Counted from the first letter of the stretch, positions 1 to 10,523 are shown. The stretch is 64,000 nucleotides of DNA from Calothrix sp. 336/3 (GCF_000734895.2 NZ_CP011382.1:5806700-5870699), one strand, 5' to 3'. Made by a program: numbers and translations. The notes: generated by a model not told the origin, from the letters alone.

Positions 1-1086
1 AAATTGCGATGGGGTTGTTGATAAGGTGCTGCCTGATTTCTCGCTTTTCAACGCCTTGACAGCAGCAGCAGTTTTCCTTGGAACCTGAATTTGTTTGTTT
101 TTATTACCCTTAACTACATCCCAAACAGATATTTCCCCTGCATCATCTCCCGTCACCAGGCTGTTACTATCCACAGGGCTAAAGGCAACACTATTAACTC
201 TAGCTGCCTTATTTAAGGGGAGAGAACCCCTAGGTTTCAAGGTATCAGCATCCCAGAGAAATATTTTGTTCTCTTCACCACCGGCGGCAATATATTTACC
301 ATCAGGACTGAAGGCTACTGTTTGTAAGCGTTTTGTAGGACCTTTGAGGATATCAATTTGTGTACCATTGCTATCCCAAACTCTCACCGTTCCGTCTTTA
401 CTGGCACTTACTAATACCTTGCCACTGGGACTAAAGGCAATACCCGTAACTGCATCTGCATGTCCCAGTAGAGTTTGGATGATTTTGCCCGTGGTGACAT
501 CCCAGAAAATAATCCGTTGATCATCTGAAGCACTCGCCAAGATAGTACCATCTGGGCTGAAAGCTAAATCATTGATAAAGTTACGATGACCTTTGAAAAT
601 TTGCAGTAGCTTATCTTCACTCCAGAGGGAAATTCGGCTATCTTCCCCTGCGGTTGCTAACTTTAACCCATCTGGGCTGTAAGCTACGGCTCTAGTTGGG
701 TTTTCATGTCCCGTTAAATTACGAGTCTGTTCTCCTGTCTCTATATCCCAAATTCTCAGTACAGTATCCCGACTAACACCAGCAACTTTTTTACCCTTAG
801 GATTAAAGGCTACTTTCGTCACCGGAAGTTGATTATTGCCTTTGACGGTTAATTTTTCTTGTCCAGTGTCAGCAGAGTATAAAATTACTCGTGCATCTTC
901 GATGCCTGCGGCTACGGTTTTGCCGTCAGCACTAACGGCAATGGATGTAATTGCTGTAGAATCCGCTTTTTTATTCTGTTTTAATCCTGGAGAGTCAGAG
1001 GGCGGTGTTGCCATGACTTGATTCATCGAAATGATCAGGATTAAAGTACAACAAAATGCAGAAATATATTTTATATATCGCCTCAT
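1..1086 (-). CDS. WD40 repeat protein, 5' part (runs off left edge)
   Basis: Reading the minus strand from an ATG at 1086 gives an uninterrupted frame to the window edge (about 362 codons, no stop). The N-terminus (MRRYIKYISAFCC then a hydrophobic run ending MNQVMA) looks like a signal peptide, so the protein is probably exported or periplasmic. After it come at least seven WD40-type blades with the usual endings (LRIWDIETG, IIFWDVTTG, VRVWDSNG, IFLWDAD, ISVWDV) and repeated AFSPDGK turns. This is a beta-propeller protein-interaction scaffold; the partner cannot be inferred. The C-terminus lies outside the window, so an extra domain beyond the propeller cannot be excluded. Family confidence is high, role unknown. 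Confidence 0.88.
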   Translation of the reverse strand, partial: MRRYIKYISAFCCTLILIISMNQVMATPPSDSPGLKQNKKADSTAITSIAVSADGKTVAAGIEDARVILYSADTGQEKLTVKGNNQLPVTKVAFNPKGKKVAGVSRDTVLRIWDIETGEQTRNLTGHENPTRAVAYSPDGLKLATAGEDSRISLWSEDKLLQIFKGHRNFINDLAFSPDGTILASASDDQRIIFWDVTTGKIIQTLLGHADAVTGIAFSPSGKVLVSASKDGTVRVWDSNGTQIDILKGPTKRLQTVAFSPDGKYIAAGGEENKIFLWDADTLKPRGSLPLNKAARVNSVAFSPVDSNSLVTGDDAGEISVWDVVKGNKNKQIQVPRKTAAAVKALKSEKSGSTLSTTPSQF

Positions 1087-1271
1087 ATTTTATAGGGTAA
1101 GTTGGTGGAAAACTAAAACATCACTGTGTAGTTGCTGCAACTTTTGCAGGTTTATAAGTGTAGAGAAGTGATGGAAATTAAAATGTTTTATTAAGTTTAT
1201 CTTTTGTTGATATCTATGTATAAGCTAATTATCTAAATGATGCAGAATATTGTATTCTAAAACATAGAAAA

Positions 1272-1877
1272 TCAAGATTTAACTTTCTTTCTAGATATCA
1301 GCCATTTTGTAAAAATCACGCTAACAATTCCGGGTATAATGCTAGGCTCCCAAACAGAAACAACTGTAGGAGAACCATAACTGACTGAGGCAAAATATAA
1401 TCCATTGGGATCGACGACACTATAACCTGTTTCATTTCGACCAGCAGTTGCTAATGGAGTTAACCCAAAGAAAAAGCCACTAGGATTAAAATTTGCTGCT
1501 AATCCAGGTTTGTTAATCACAAAATTTAATCCTTGAAAATTACCATTTTGTATGGTTATCTTGGGAAACCGAGGATAGCCAACATCATCACGTTCCGTAT
1601 ATGTAATTCCTAAAAAATTAAAGCTGAGATGGAAAAGAGAAATCTCTGTACTACCTGAGCCAGTTAAAAGTTCATCGTTATAACTAAACACACCAGTATA
1701 AGACTTCCCCGGAGGAAAGAGAATATTATCTGTGATGCCAATCCCTGGGCGAGTGAAATCACTAACTGTAAAGGTTCGGCTGACTGTAACTGCTTTTACC
1801 AAATATGAATTAAAAATTGCCAAGCTTACCCAAGTCAGGCAAGTGGCAACGGTAGTTATGGATAAATTACGAATCAT
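1272..1877 (-). CDS. Exported protein with degenerate PEP-CTERM-like tail
   Basis: 201 residues. The N-terminus (MIRNLSITTVATC, hydrophobic to about residue 30, then VKA) is a signal peptide. The middle is beta-rich with no catalytic motif I recognise and resembles the body of many cyanobacterial PEP-CTERM secreted proteins. The C-terminus reads WEPSIIPG, a hydrophobic stretch of about 14 residues, then SRKK. That is the architecture of an exosortase sorting signal (motif, membrane helix, basic tail) with the usual PEP changed to WEP. Inference: the protein is sorted to the cell surface or sheath. No exosortase gene is seen in the window. It lies just downstream of the Wzt gene (20 bp gap, same strand) and may share its transcript. 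Confidence 0.7.
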   Translation of the reverse strand: MIRNLSITTVATCLTWVSLAIFNSYLVKAVTVSRTFTVSDFTRPGIGITDNILFPPGKSYTGVFSYNDELLTGSGSTEISLFHLSFNFLGITYTERDDVGYPRFPKITIQNGNFQGLNFVINKPGLAANFNPSGFFFGLTPLATAGRNETGYSVVDPNGLYFASVSYGSPTVVSVWEPSIIPGIVSVIFTKWLISRKKVKS

Positions 1878-1897
1878 TTTAAATTTAGCAAATGCAC

Positions 1898-3178
1898 TTA
1901 TTCAAGTATTTTCCAGATAGCATTTTCTAAATAAGTACATTCATCGGATTGCCATGGGTATTCTGGTCGTTCAAATTCATGCATACTGACTTCAAACTGA
2001 CAAATTTCTCTAAGATTTTCTAAAAGCGTTTCACTACGTCTTTCTGATAACCAGGTTGTGAGAGTATAGGTACCCATGTATAGATGTAATTCAGGTATTT
2101 CGCAGCGTAATGTATAGATTCCTGGTTCTCTGCGATAGGCTGCATCAGGTTCATAAAACCAGAAAATGGATATGGGTTGCTGTAAAGCACTGACTATCTG
2201 GAAGGAAAACCAAAGAGTTTCGTGGGGTTTTTCGATGTGGAGAGCAAATTCAAAGGTAATTGGTTTGCCCCAACATTGTATTCCCTGTCCTTCTGAGGTG
2301 TGTGCTTTTGCCCAACTAATATAGTTTCCGGTTTTAGTGGAGGGTGCTTGGTAACTAGTTTGGGCTTCGGCATTTTCTGTCTGCCCTGCTAGGTATAACT
2401 GTACTGCTTTGGCTGTACTACCATCAAATTGCACATTACCCTGAGAAAGCAGGATACAACGGCTAGTTAGTTGGGCGATCGCCTGCATACTATGACTGAC
2501 AAACAAGACTGTTCGCCCTTCCTTGGTAGCAACATCACCCATTTTACCTAGGCATTTTTTCTGAAATGCGGAATCTCCGACAGCTAATACCTCATCCACA
2601 ATCAGAATTTCTGGTTCTAGGTGAGCAGCAACAGAAAAAGCCAACCGCACATACATCCCTGAGGAATAGCGTTTGACTGGAGTGTCTAAAAATTTCTCAA
2701 TTTCTGCAAAGGCAACAATTTCGTCAAATTTTTGTTGAATTTCTGCCTTACTCATCCCCAAAATGGAACCATTGAGGTAAATATTTTCCCTCCCAGTTAA
2801 TTCCGGATGGAAACCTGTTCCTACTTCTAGTAAACTGGCAACTCTTCCTTGAATGGCAATACGTCCTTGGGTGGGTTCAGTAATGCGACTTAAAACTTTC
2901 AGCAGGGTAGATTTGCCGGCTCCATTACGCCCAATTACCCCAATTGCTTCCCCTGCTTGAATATCAAAGGAGATATTTTTGAGTGCCCAAAATTCTTCCT
3001 TACAGGATGAATTCTTCTTTTGATAACTTGGTTTCACAAAGTTCTTGACTAAAGATTTCGTTCCACTAGCTATCACATCTCGCAGTGATTTATAACGGTA
3101 ACGTCCCCCCGATTCCTGTTGATGGGAAATGATATATCTTTTTGCTAAATTTTCTACATGAATGATACCGTCAGACAT
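1898..3178 (-). CDS. Polysaccharide ABC exporter, ATP-binding subunit (Wzt-like)
   Basis: ATPase of an O-antigen/capsule-type ABC-2 exporter at the inner face of the cytoplasmic membrane. Visible are Walker A GRNGAGKST (about residues 83-91), the ABC signature YSSGMYVRLAF, Walker B ILIVDE and the switch histidine in VSHSM. Residues from about 270 to the end form an extra beta-rich domain in the position of the Wzt C-terminal carbohydrate-binding domain, which in studied systems recognises the finished glycan end. A GTG two codons upstream (3184) is an alternative start; the stretch AGGAAGG lies just ahead of both. The Wzm-like permease is immediately upstream on the same strand with a gap of about 15 bp, so the two form one exporter. 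Confidence 0.92.
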   Translation of the reverse strand: MSDGIIHVENLAKRYIISHQQESGGRYRYKSLRDVIASGTKSLVKNFVKPSYQKKNSSCKEEFWALKNISFDIQAGEAIGVIGRNGAGKSTLLKVLSRITEPTQGRIAIQGRVASLLEVGTGFHPELTGRENIYLNGSILGMSKAEIQQKFDEIVAFAEIEKFLDTPVKRYSSGMYVRLAFSVAAHLEPEILIVDEVLAVGDSAFQKKCLGKMGDVATKEGRTVLFVSHSMQAIAQLTSRCILLSQGNVQFDGSTAKAVQLYLAGQTENAEAQTSYQAPSTKTGNYISWAKAHTSEGQGIQCWGKPITFEFALHIEKPHETLWFSFQIVSALQQPISIFWFYEPDAAYRREPGIYTLRCEIPELHLYMGTYTLTTWLSERRSETLLENLREICQFEVSMHEFERPEYPWQSDECTYLENAIWKILE

Positions 3179-3193
3179 CTGCACTCATCCTTC

Positions 3194-4036
3194 CTAAATT
3201 ACATCAGCAAACGTCCGTTCCATTTTGCGGAAGTACCAAATACCTGTGATTAAGAAAAATAGAATAAATCCCAGGGAAAGGATAAATCCAGGTAGATAAA
3301 GTTGTGCATCTCCACCTAAGATTGCCCAGCGAAAACCATCAATAACGCTGACCATTGGATTAATAGAATAGAGTAAGCGCCATTGCTGTGGTACAACATT
3401 GCTACTAAATCCTACAGGGGAAATATACAAACCAAATTGCACAATAAATGGCACTATATAGCGAAAATCTCGATATTCAACATTCAAAGCTGCTAACCAT
3501 AACCCGACTCCCATGGCGGCAGCAAAGGCTATCAGAGTAAATAATGGTAGGCTTAATATCCGCCAATTAGGTATATAGTTATACCAAGCCATTAATCCCA
3601 GCAGAATCATTCCTGATACCATGAAATCTACAAAGCTAACCATGACTGCACTCACGGGTATCACCAGACGGGGAAAATAAACTTTGGAGATTAAATTGGC
3701 ATTACTAATTAGACTGTTACTAGACTCACTTAGAGAACTAGAAAAAAACTGCCAGGGTAACATGGCAGCAAATACTAGGATGGGGTAGGGCGCACCCCCA
3801 GAAGGTAATTTCGCAATATTGCCAAAGACAACGGTAAATACAACCATTGTCAAAAATGGTCGAATTAATGCCCAAGCAATACCGATGGCTGTTTGTTTAT
3901 ACCGGACTAAAATATCACGCCAAGCTAGAAAATAAAGTAGCTCTCGGTAACGCCATAAATCTTTCCAGTATTGTTTTTCCGCTCTCCCCGCTTCGATAAT
4001 CAATGGTGGTTGAGCAGTTATCTCTTCAGTTTTCAT
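3194..4036 (-). CDS. Polysaccharide ABC exporter, permease subunit (Wzm-like)
   Basis: 280-residue ABC-2 type permease. The N-terminus (YWKDLWRYRELLYFLAWRDILVRYKQT) is the amphipathic entry helix and coupling segment typical of the Wzm/TagG/KpsM family, followed by about six hydrophobic segments and the family phrase SPVGFSSNVVPQQWR before the last helices. Together with the adjacent Wzt-like ATPase it should move an undecaprenyl-linked glycan across the plasma membrane. The length is normal for the family and nothing looks damaged. It lies 9 bp downstream of a small conserved gene on the same strand. Confidence 0.92.
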   Translation of the reverse strand: MKTEEITAQPPLIIEAGRAEKQYWKDLWRYRELLYFLAWRDILVRYKQTAIGIAWALIRPFLTMVVFTVVFGNIAKLPSGGAPYPILVFAAMLPWQFFSSSLSESSNSLISNANLISKVYFPRLVIPVSAVMVSFVDFMVSGMILLGLMAWYNYIPNWRILSLPLFTLIAFAAAMGVGLWLAALNVEYRDFRYIVPFIVQFGLYISPVGFSSNVVPQQWRLLYSINPMVSVIDGFRWAILGGDAQLYLPGFILSLGFILFFLITGIWYFRKMERTFADVI

Positions 4037-4045
4037 AATACTGGG

Positions 4046-4474
4046 TTAACCCACAAATTTAAAATCGCTCAAACTCTGAAATGAAACTAGTCGAGAATGT
4101 CTGCGAGTAAACTCACTGACTGATGGATTGCCATGGGGATCCATGACTCCTGCTACTTGCTGCCAAAGATGGGAAGGAGCAACGGAGATATCATAGGTGC
4201 GATCGCCCTGTTTGCGAACGTGATACCAATTTGTTTGTTGACATTGTTCACACCAAAAAGCCTCTACCCATTCCCCTTCTATGGCTACTGCTGTTTGACT
4301 AGCAACTAATAACATGGCATTTTTGCGGTTCATGCCTCGTTCTTGTAGTTGCCCAGCTTTATCGGCAAATAACTGATATTTCTGACTAACACTATCCAGA
4401 TGACACCCATGGATGGGGCAATATATTGCCCTACGTTTAGAACGCTTACGATTTCGATCACACCTTCTCTGCAA
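4046..4474 (-). CDS. Conserved small protein with paired CxxC/CPxH motifs
   Basis: 142 residues, not recognised as a named family. A very basic N-terminus (RNRKRSKRR) is followed by YCPIHGCHLDS and later by FWCEQCQQTNW, a Cys/His spacing compatible with a zinc-ribbon-like site. The start is a TTG at 4474, supported by a GGGAGG Shine-Dalgarno at 4481-4486, six bases away; no ATG fits as well. It precedes wzm by 9 bp, so it is probably co-transcribed with the exporter, but the sequence gives no functional link beyond position. Confidence 0.7.
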   Translation of the reverse strand: MQRRCDRNRKRSKRRAIYCPIHGCHLDSVSQKYQLFADKAGQLQERGMNRKNAMLLVASQTAVAIEGEWVEAFWCEQCQQTNWYHVRKQGDRTYDISVAPSHLWQQVAGVMDPHGNPSVSEFTRRHSRLVSFQSLSDFKFVG

Positions 4475-5259
4475 TTCGACCTCCCTTAAACAACATGGAC
4501 AACAAAAAATAAGGGTTCAGGTTACGTTGGAGAGGCTGAGATCGTGAAGACCATCGAAGCCCACTCATGGTTACAAAAGTAACGAGCAAAATAATTATTC
4601 TGTTTATGAATGAAATTACTGATAAATTTCCCTAGCCTTTTTCTTGGAGATTATTAGAGTCAAAAATTTAACAATCTTGTATGGTGACAGCAATCACAAT
4701 GACTTGGAAAATTATGGGTCAATCAAGGCTATTTTCGCGACTAACTCAACAATGTCAGTTCTCTACTCTCTACAGATGTTTATTCAATAGCCATTACGGC
4801 GTTTTTGCAGTTAAGTATATTCAGTTAGGTCTTGAGCTATAAAGCTTATTGCATCGGATTCTCTGTAATTTTGACTGTTTTAGTCATTCTAAAATTATTT
4901 TCTGTTTGAATTTTCGACGTATAAATCAGCGTTTGAATTCAATAGAAAATACCAGATATCAGATATGTCTGACGGTCTTTTGTAGTTAGTCCTTCTCCTT
5001 TGATTAGTTTCAATATCAATTATACAACGATGTCGTCAACTTTTGATGACTATATATTATATTTTTTTGACGAATATCGTGTATATTTTACATAAAAATC
5101 TCGACAGGAACTTGTTAGATAAACTTGGCAAAAATTACTCCATATTTCTTCTCTTGATATCATAAAAATTCAGATATCAAATAGGGCAAATATTGCTTCA
5201 TCAACTGATACCTGACAACAGTTGTTGATAGCTGGGATAAATCTTTATCAGACAGCAGA
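4475..5259. other. AT-rich intergenic spacer, no gene seen
   Basis: 785 bp between the TTG start of the small Cys-rich gene and the stop of the GT4 gene. No credible ORF, tRNA-like fold or repeat array was seen. It should hold the promoter of the minus-strand wzm/wzt cluster, but I could not assign -35/-10 boxes with confidence. Confidence 0.5.
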
Positions 5260-6570
5260 TTAGATAATAGATTGGTATAAGATATCTAAGTATCTATGGG
5301 CAATGATATCCAAAGTGAAGTGCGATCGCATATATTTACGACCATCTTGTCCCATCCCTTGGGCTAATTCTGGCTGTTGATACAGTAAGCGAATAAACTC
5401 TGCCAGCCCTTTCCCATCACCGTTTTCAAAGCTCCGACCACATTTTGCTTCTGATACCATCTGCCGCAGATCAGAAGATTCTGAACAAATCGCTGCAACT
5501 GGTCTACCAGTCGCCAGAATTGGATAAAACTTACTAGGAGCTACATAGCTTTCCATGCCAGCATCTACACTCACCAATGATAAATCACAGGCTGTTAAGG
5601 AGTAAGGAAGTATTTCCTTATCTTGGTAGGGCAAGAAAATAAAATTATTCAACCCCAAATTGAGAACTTCTTGAATTAATTCCTCTTTCTTCGCACCACC
5701 ACCAATACAGACAAACTGTACTGGTTCATTCTGTAATTCTTGTGCTGCCTTTAACATGGTTTCAATATCATGACAGCGTCCCATATTTCCAGAATAAAGA
5801 ACGGTGAATTTCCTCACCAAATGATGCTTCCAAGCAAACCAATTCTCTTCTTTGGCAATGGGTATAATCCAATCGGGATCGCTCCAACTATGAATCACAG
5901 AAATTTTGTCTTTTGCCTCAGGATAAGTAGCAATGACTTTTTCTTTCATCCCTGGACTCAGAACGATAATTCTTTTGGCTTTACGCCACAACCTACTGTT
6001 GATTCCTTGCCAGAATGAGACAATGGGGTGTTTTTTGGAGACTACACCTAGGGCGATCGCAATATCTGGATAAAGATCGTAAACTATGCAGACGTAGGGC
6101 AGACGAAATAACCAATGAGCGATAAGACCTAATATAGGTGCAAACGGTGGAGCCGTAGTCAATAAAACAACATTAAACTTTCGTCCATTACGCAACAGGT
6201 GTAAGGCAGCTCTCAAGGTGAATAAAACCCCATTTATCGCTTTACCCCTGACTCGTTTGGGCCATAATTGTGCTGTGCGGGATCGGTGAACTAAAACCCG
6301 ACCTTTGCGTTCCACATGAAGAGCTTTTTGAGAGTGAAAAGCATATCCAGGTTGGCTAGTGAAGACCTCCACATTTATGCCCATTTTCCCTAGATGCTTG
6401 ACTAGTTCTTCCAATAACTGACCTGTAGCCGCAAAATCTGGTGGGAAAAACTGAGTAATCACAGATAACTGAACACTTTTTTCCCCATGACCTAAACCCT
6501 TATAACCTGTTTCTGACTGATCCAAATTGGAAAGGGATAGTTTTTGATTAATCCATTCACTAATTGTCAT
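5260..6570 (-). CDS. GT4 glycosyltransferase, WcaI-like
   Basis: 436 residues, GT-B fold retaining glycosyltransferase. The N-terminal domain starts VITQFFPPDFAATGQLLEELVKHL, the donor/acceptor cleft pattern of the WcaI-type GT4 subgroup (colanic acid fucosyltransferase relatives). The C-terminal domain has VLYSGNMGRCHD, the loop preceding the nucleotide-sugar site, and LVSVDAGMESYVAPSKFYPILATGRPV with the conserved SK/E region. It is cytosolic or membrane-associated and adds a sugar during exopolysaccharide or lipopolysaccharide assembly; donor and linkage cannot be read from sequence. It lies between the Wzm/Wzt exporter and a BY-kinase, consistent with a surface-glycan locus, but is separated from each by a long spacer. 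Confidence 0.85.
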   Translation of the reverse strand: MTISEWINQKLSLSNLDQSETGYKGLGHGEKSVQLSVITQFFPPDFAATGQLLEELVKHLGKMGINVEVFTSQPGYAFHSQKALHVERKGRVLVHRSRTAQLWPKRVRGKAINGVLFTLRAALHLLRNGRKFNVVLLTTAPPFAPILGLIAHWLFRLPYVCIVYDLYPDIAIALGVVSKKHPIVSFWQGINSRLWRKAKRIIVLSPGMKEKVIATYPEAKDKISVIHSWSDPDWIIPIAKEENWFAWKHHLVRKFTVLYSGNMGRCHDIETMLKAAQELQNEPVQFVCIGGGAKKEELIQEVLNLGLNNFIFLPYQDKEILPYSLTACDLSLVSVDAGMESYVAPSKFYPILATGRPVAAICSESSDLRQMVSEAKCGRSFENGDGKGLAEFIRLLYQQPELAQGMGQDGRKYMRSHFTLDIIAHRYLDILYQSII

Positions 6571-8351
6571 CGGCTTCGTCCTGTAAAATTTGCAGATGCC
6601 ATGAAACTGTTTCAGCCGCTATCAACACCTGATAAATGCTCCTTCAGCAACTCGGTTCGCACAAATATACTATTCCATGCGATACATCCCCAATACTGCG
6701 GTTACGCAAGTAATTGCCCTAGGAACCCCTGTTGAACTATGAGTTCAATAATACGTACAAGCAAATATTGACCTAATACCAATACGCTTACTCACGAACA
6801 TATAGCCTGTAAACTTACTGAGCAGGCAAAAATGTGAGTAACAACCATATTGGGGTTACCATAAATTGTTTATAAATAAAGTTAGCTGCGGGAAATACTG
6901 GCTTTAATCTTTAGGTATTTACACGCCAGATTACTAATACTTTTTCTCATCCATTCACTGAGTATCATCTGCAATAGCCTGCGTAAAATAGTTTTTCAGA
7001 AATTACTACTAAACTCTTCTAATCACTTTTGGGTAACACAAATAACCTTTATCCTTCAGTTGAACTAATACTCTGAAGGTCGGTAAAAATTCATGATTAT
7101 GACGTACAGCAGGTTTCTAAGGCTCAAGAACGGATATATGAATCCCTATGGACAAAGATATATTCACTTAATGTTTCACGGCAAGGGCAAGAATAATATA
7201 GAAGCATACTCAAAAAAATACTGTGAATTTTAAGTTACCTCTATCAAATTTCCTTAGTAATTCATGCCTAACAGTTGAGCTTGCCATGAGTGAAAATTTT
7301 TCGTCTCCTTACTCTATAGATTTTATGATCGATGTTGGTCGATTTATCTCTATCTTGAAATAAATATTTACTCAGTCATGAGTCAAATTTGTATGGGGCA
7401 CGAGTGTCAAGTTTACATGATTTTTAATTTAAATACCACTGTATTACATGAGAAGCCTCAATTTTCCCTGTCGCCTATGAATATTAGCACATTTTCTGTT
7501 TTTTAAATCTCAAGACTTCCATATTTTTACTTAATAAATGGCAACAATATCGGTGATTAGTATAAAAAAATCATCTTAAAACTTTTGTGTCGATGTATGA
7601 ATTACTGAAACTCTAACTCCTCAATAGTTGCCGAGGTTATGGTTACTTATCTTCTCAAAATTAAATTATACCATTATTTTTATACACTGAGATAATTTTA
7701 GGAAATATATTCAAATATAAATCTCAAAATTTACTATTGAAAACCGTGGATTAATTTATAAAATACAATTAATACAGATATTAACTTGATAGTATCAGCC
7801 TTTGTAGATATGTAATAAATTCAGCTTGCAAACCAAGAATATAATTATCTTTGTTTAGAAAGAAAACATTAAGATACTGACTACATATCTGCTTGGCAAG
7901 ATGGGAACTTATTCATCAAGCAACTGTGATTATAATCACATTATATTAGAATGACAGCATCATCATCTAGGTTTTCAGCTATTTGCGCGAGCAATAAATA
8001 TCACATAACTACAAGGAAAAATATGCCAAAATGTCCTTTGTTTAGAGAAACTGATGTTATTAGAGCTACACAAATTTGTTCATCAGTATCTACACCAAAG
8101 TAAAGTAAAAATTACCATATATTAAAAATGTTATACTTGAATCAATCTTGTGTGAAAAGTACTGATTTCTGCTAGAATCTCCATACCATGAAATAACTCA
8201 TGTCAACAATTCATGTCAGTACAGGATTTTACTAGTTAGTTGCCTGTGTGATGAATGGGTTATTGTGACAATATTTCCACCGACTACGCCTGAAAACCGC
8301 AAGCTGTTATCAATGATTTTGCCCGGGTAATTACAAAATTTTTACATAGTG
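6571..8351. other. 1.8 kb AT-rich non-coding region between divergent polysaccharide genes
   Basis: The largest gene-free stretch in the window. It separates the minus-strand GT4 from the plus-strand BY-kinase, so it must hold both promoters. Codon-like structure is absent on both strands and no tRNA, tandem repeat or insertion-sequence ends were recognised. Candidate contents are long 5' leaders, an unseen small RNA or a decayed gene; none can be supported from sequence alone. Confidence 0.5.
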
Positions 8352-10523
8352 ATGGATAATAATAATTATTCCCGTTCTATCAACTATCAAGAAGAAGGGA
8401 AAGTAATGTCGCCAACTTTTCCACAGTCCCTTTCTCCATGGTCAGAGCTACCGACAGAAGATTGGAATTTGTCCGATTTTTTAAGTACTTTGCAACGTCG
8501 AGGATTGATTATCGTAGGTGTAGCTACGGTTGTGATGATGGCTGTAGTCTATTCCACAGTTAGGCAGAAAACTCAGTATGAAGGAAGTTTCCGCCTACTG
8601 GTAGAACCTTTAGATGAAGAAATCAGAGTTTTAGATATTGACTCTCAAAAGAATGGTAGTTCCGGGAAGTCAAACCTTGACTATGATAGTCAAATTCAGG
8701 TATTGAAAAGCCCGGAATTGATGACGGGTATTATCAAGCGTTTAAAAGCATCTCAAAATGATATTGATTATGCAAATTTAGTCAATGGTTTGACAATTAA
8801 TCGCCTTGGAGAAACAAAAATCCTCGAGGTTAGGTATAAAAACGGCAGTCCAGAAAAAACTAAAGCTGTTTTAGATGAAATTTCTCAGGCATATTTAAAT
8901 TATAGTTTGGAAAAGAGGCAAACTAGCCTGCGTCAAGGTGTGAGATTTGTCGATCAGCAGTTGCAGATTATGCAGAAGCGAGTGGATCAGTTGCAAAAAG
9001 ATTTACAAATCTTTCGCCAGAAAAACAATTTTGTGGATCCAGAGAATCAGACGCAACAAATTTCTAATCAAATAAATCTGCTATCTCAACAAAGACTGGA
9101 TGTTAATAAACAGCTAGCAAATATCCGTGCAAGTTGGCAAAGTTTACGGCAAAATCAGGGTAAACTCGGTGTACTGAATAATAGTAGTACTTATGAGCAG
9201 TTACTAGCCCAAGTTCGCCAGATAGAGACGCAAATAGCTACGGAATCAACTAAGTTTCAATCTGAGAGTCCAACTATTCAATCTCTAAAGGAAAAACGGG
9301 AAAGTCTATTACCTTTACTGCGTCAAGAAGCACAGCGTGTTGTCGGTGTGAAGCAAGCAGAAGTGGCAACCCAGATGCAAATTTTAGAGGTGCAAAATCA
9401 GGAACTGGCAAAAGCTGAGAATAAACTAGAACAAAAACGTCAAAAATTTCCTATATTGACTCGCCAGTATACGGAAATGCAGAGAAAATTACAGGTGGCG
9501 ACTGAAAGTTTAAATCGGTTTCTCTCAACGCGAGAAACTTTGCAAATTCAGGTAGCTCAGACGGAATTACCTTGGCAAGTGATACAGGGAACTAAGGTAC
9601 CCAGGGAAGCGATCGCCCCGAATATTCAACGAAATTTGACATCAGGTTTTATCTTCAGCTTGATATTAGGTATCGGTAGCGCCTTATTAATAGAGAAGCT
9701 AGACAATACTTACCATTCTCTCAATGGTCTAAAAGCAAAAGTGAAATTGCCCATTTTAGGTGTTATACCCTTTGAGAAACTATTACACCATGGGGATCAG
9801 TCCTTGCGTACTCGCCAATTAGCGATCGCGCAGATACCAGATTCTGTACCACAAGACATTTCCCCTGGTACGAACCTAGAAGTCAACCATAGTTCCCATA
9901 CACCTAAATTTGTGGAAGCTTTACGAGTACTGCATACAAATCTGCAACTACTCAGTGGCGATCGCCCCACTCGTTCCATTGTTGTCAGTTCTGCTATGTC
10001 TCAAGATGGCAAATCAACCATTGCTTTCCACCTCGCTGAAGTCGCAGCTGCCATGGGACAGCGTGTGCTGTTAGTAGATGCAGATATGCGACAGCCGAAA
10101 ATTCACCAGATGGCAAATTTAAACAATCATTGGGGGTTAAGTAATTTAATTTCCAATGGATTACCCATCACAGAGGTGATTTGTCAAGCACCATTTAGCA
10201 GTCAACTATTTATCATCACTGCCGGCAAAACTCCTCCAGATCCCACCAAACTTTTGTCATCAGAGAAGATGAAACGCTTGATGGCAGAATTTCAGCAACA
10301 GTTTGATTTAGTCATTTATGATTCACCCCCGGTTTTAGGACTTGCTGATGCTAGCTGGATTACTCCTCAAACCGATGGAATGCTGCTAGTTGTCAGAATT
10401 AACCAAACGAACTCTAGCACTCTCAAACGCGCCCTTGATAACCTGAAAATTACACCAATGAATGTTTTAGGTATGGTTGTGAATGGTCAAAATAAAGACT
10501 TTGGTAGAACTTATAACTATTAG
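8352..10523 (+). CDS. Polysaccharide co-polymerase / bacterial tyrosine autokinase (Wzc-like)
   Basis: About 723 residues. An N-terminal Wzz domain has a membrane segment (GLIIVGVATVVMMAVVY), a long periplasmic coiled-coil region rich in Q/K/L heptads and a second membrane segment (LTSGFIFSLILGIGSALLI). The cytosolic BY-kinase domain follows, with Walker A SSAMSQDGKST, Walker A' VLLVDADMRQP and Walker B LVIYDSPPV. The C-terminus FGRTYNY carries only two tyrosines, a short version of the autophosphorylated tyrosine cluster. Such proteins control chain length and export in Wzy-type pathways. The ATG at 8352 is used here; an in-frame ATG at 8406 has a better Shine-Dalgarno (AAGGGA) and may be the true start. 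Confidence 0.9.
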   Translation: MDNNNYSRSINYQEEGKVMSPTFPQSLSPWSELPTEDWNLSDFLSTLQRRGLIIVGVATVVMMAVVYSTVRQKTQYEGSFRLLVEPLDEEIRVLDIDSQKNGSSGKSNLDYDSQIQVLKSPELMTGIIKRLKASQNDIDYANLVNGLTINRLGETKILEVRYKNGSPEKTKAVLDEISQAYLNYSLEKRQTSLRQGVRFVDQQLQIMQKRVDQLQKDLQIFRQKNNFVDPENQTQQISNQINLLSQQRLDVNKQLANIRASWQSLRQNQGKLGVLNNSSTYEQLLAQVRQIETQIATESTKFQSESPTIQSLKEKRESLLPLLRQEAQRVVGVKQAEVATQMQILEVQNQELAKAENKLEQKRQKFPILTRQYTEMQRKLQVATESLNRFLSTRETLQIQVAQTELPWQVIQGTKVPREAIAPNIQRNLTSGFIFSLILGIGSALLIEKLDNTYHSLNGLKAKVKLPILGVIPFEKLLHHGDQSLRTRQLAIAQIPDSVPQDISPGTNLEVNHSSHTPKFVEALRVLHTNLQLLSGDRPTRSIVVSSAMSQDGKSTIAFHLAEVAAAMGQRVLLVDADMRQPKIHQMANLNNHWGLSNLISNGLPITEVICQAPFSSQLFIITAGKTPPDPTKLLSSEKMKRLMAEFQQQFDLVIYDSPPVLGLADASWITPQTDGMLLVVRINQTNSSTLKRALDNLKITPMNVLGMVVNGQNKDFGRTYNY

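Noticed and set aside
95..1021. Plus-strand open frames over the first kilobase
   Set aside because: They are antisense shadows of the minus-strand WD40 gene, whose blades translate cleanly from 1086 to the window edge.
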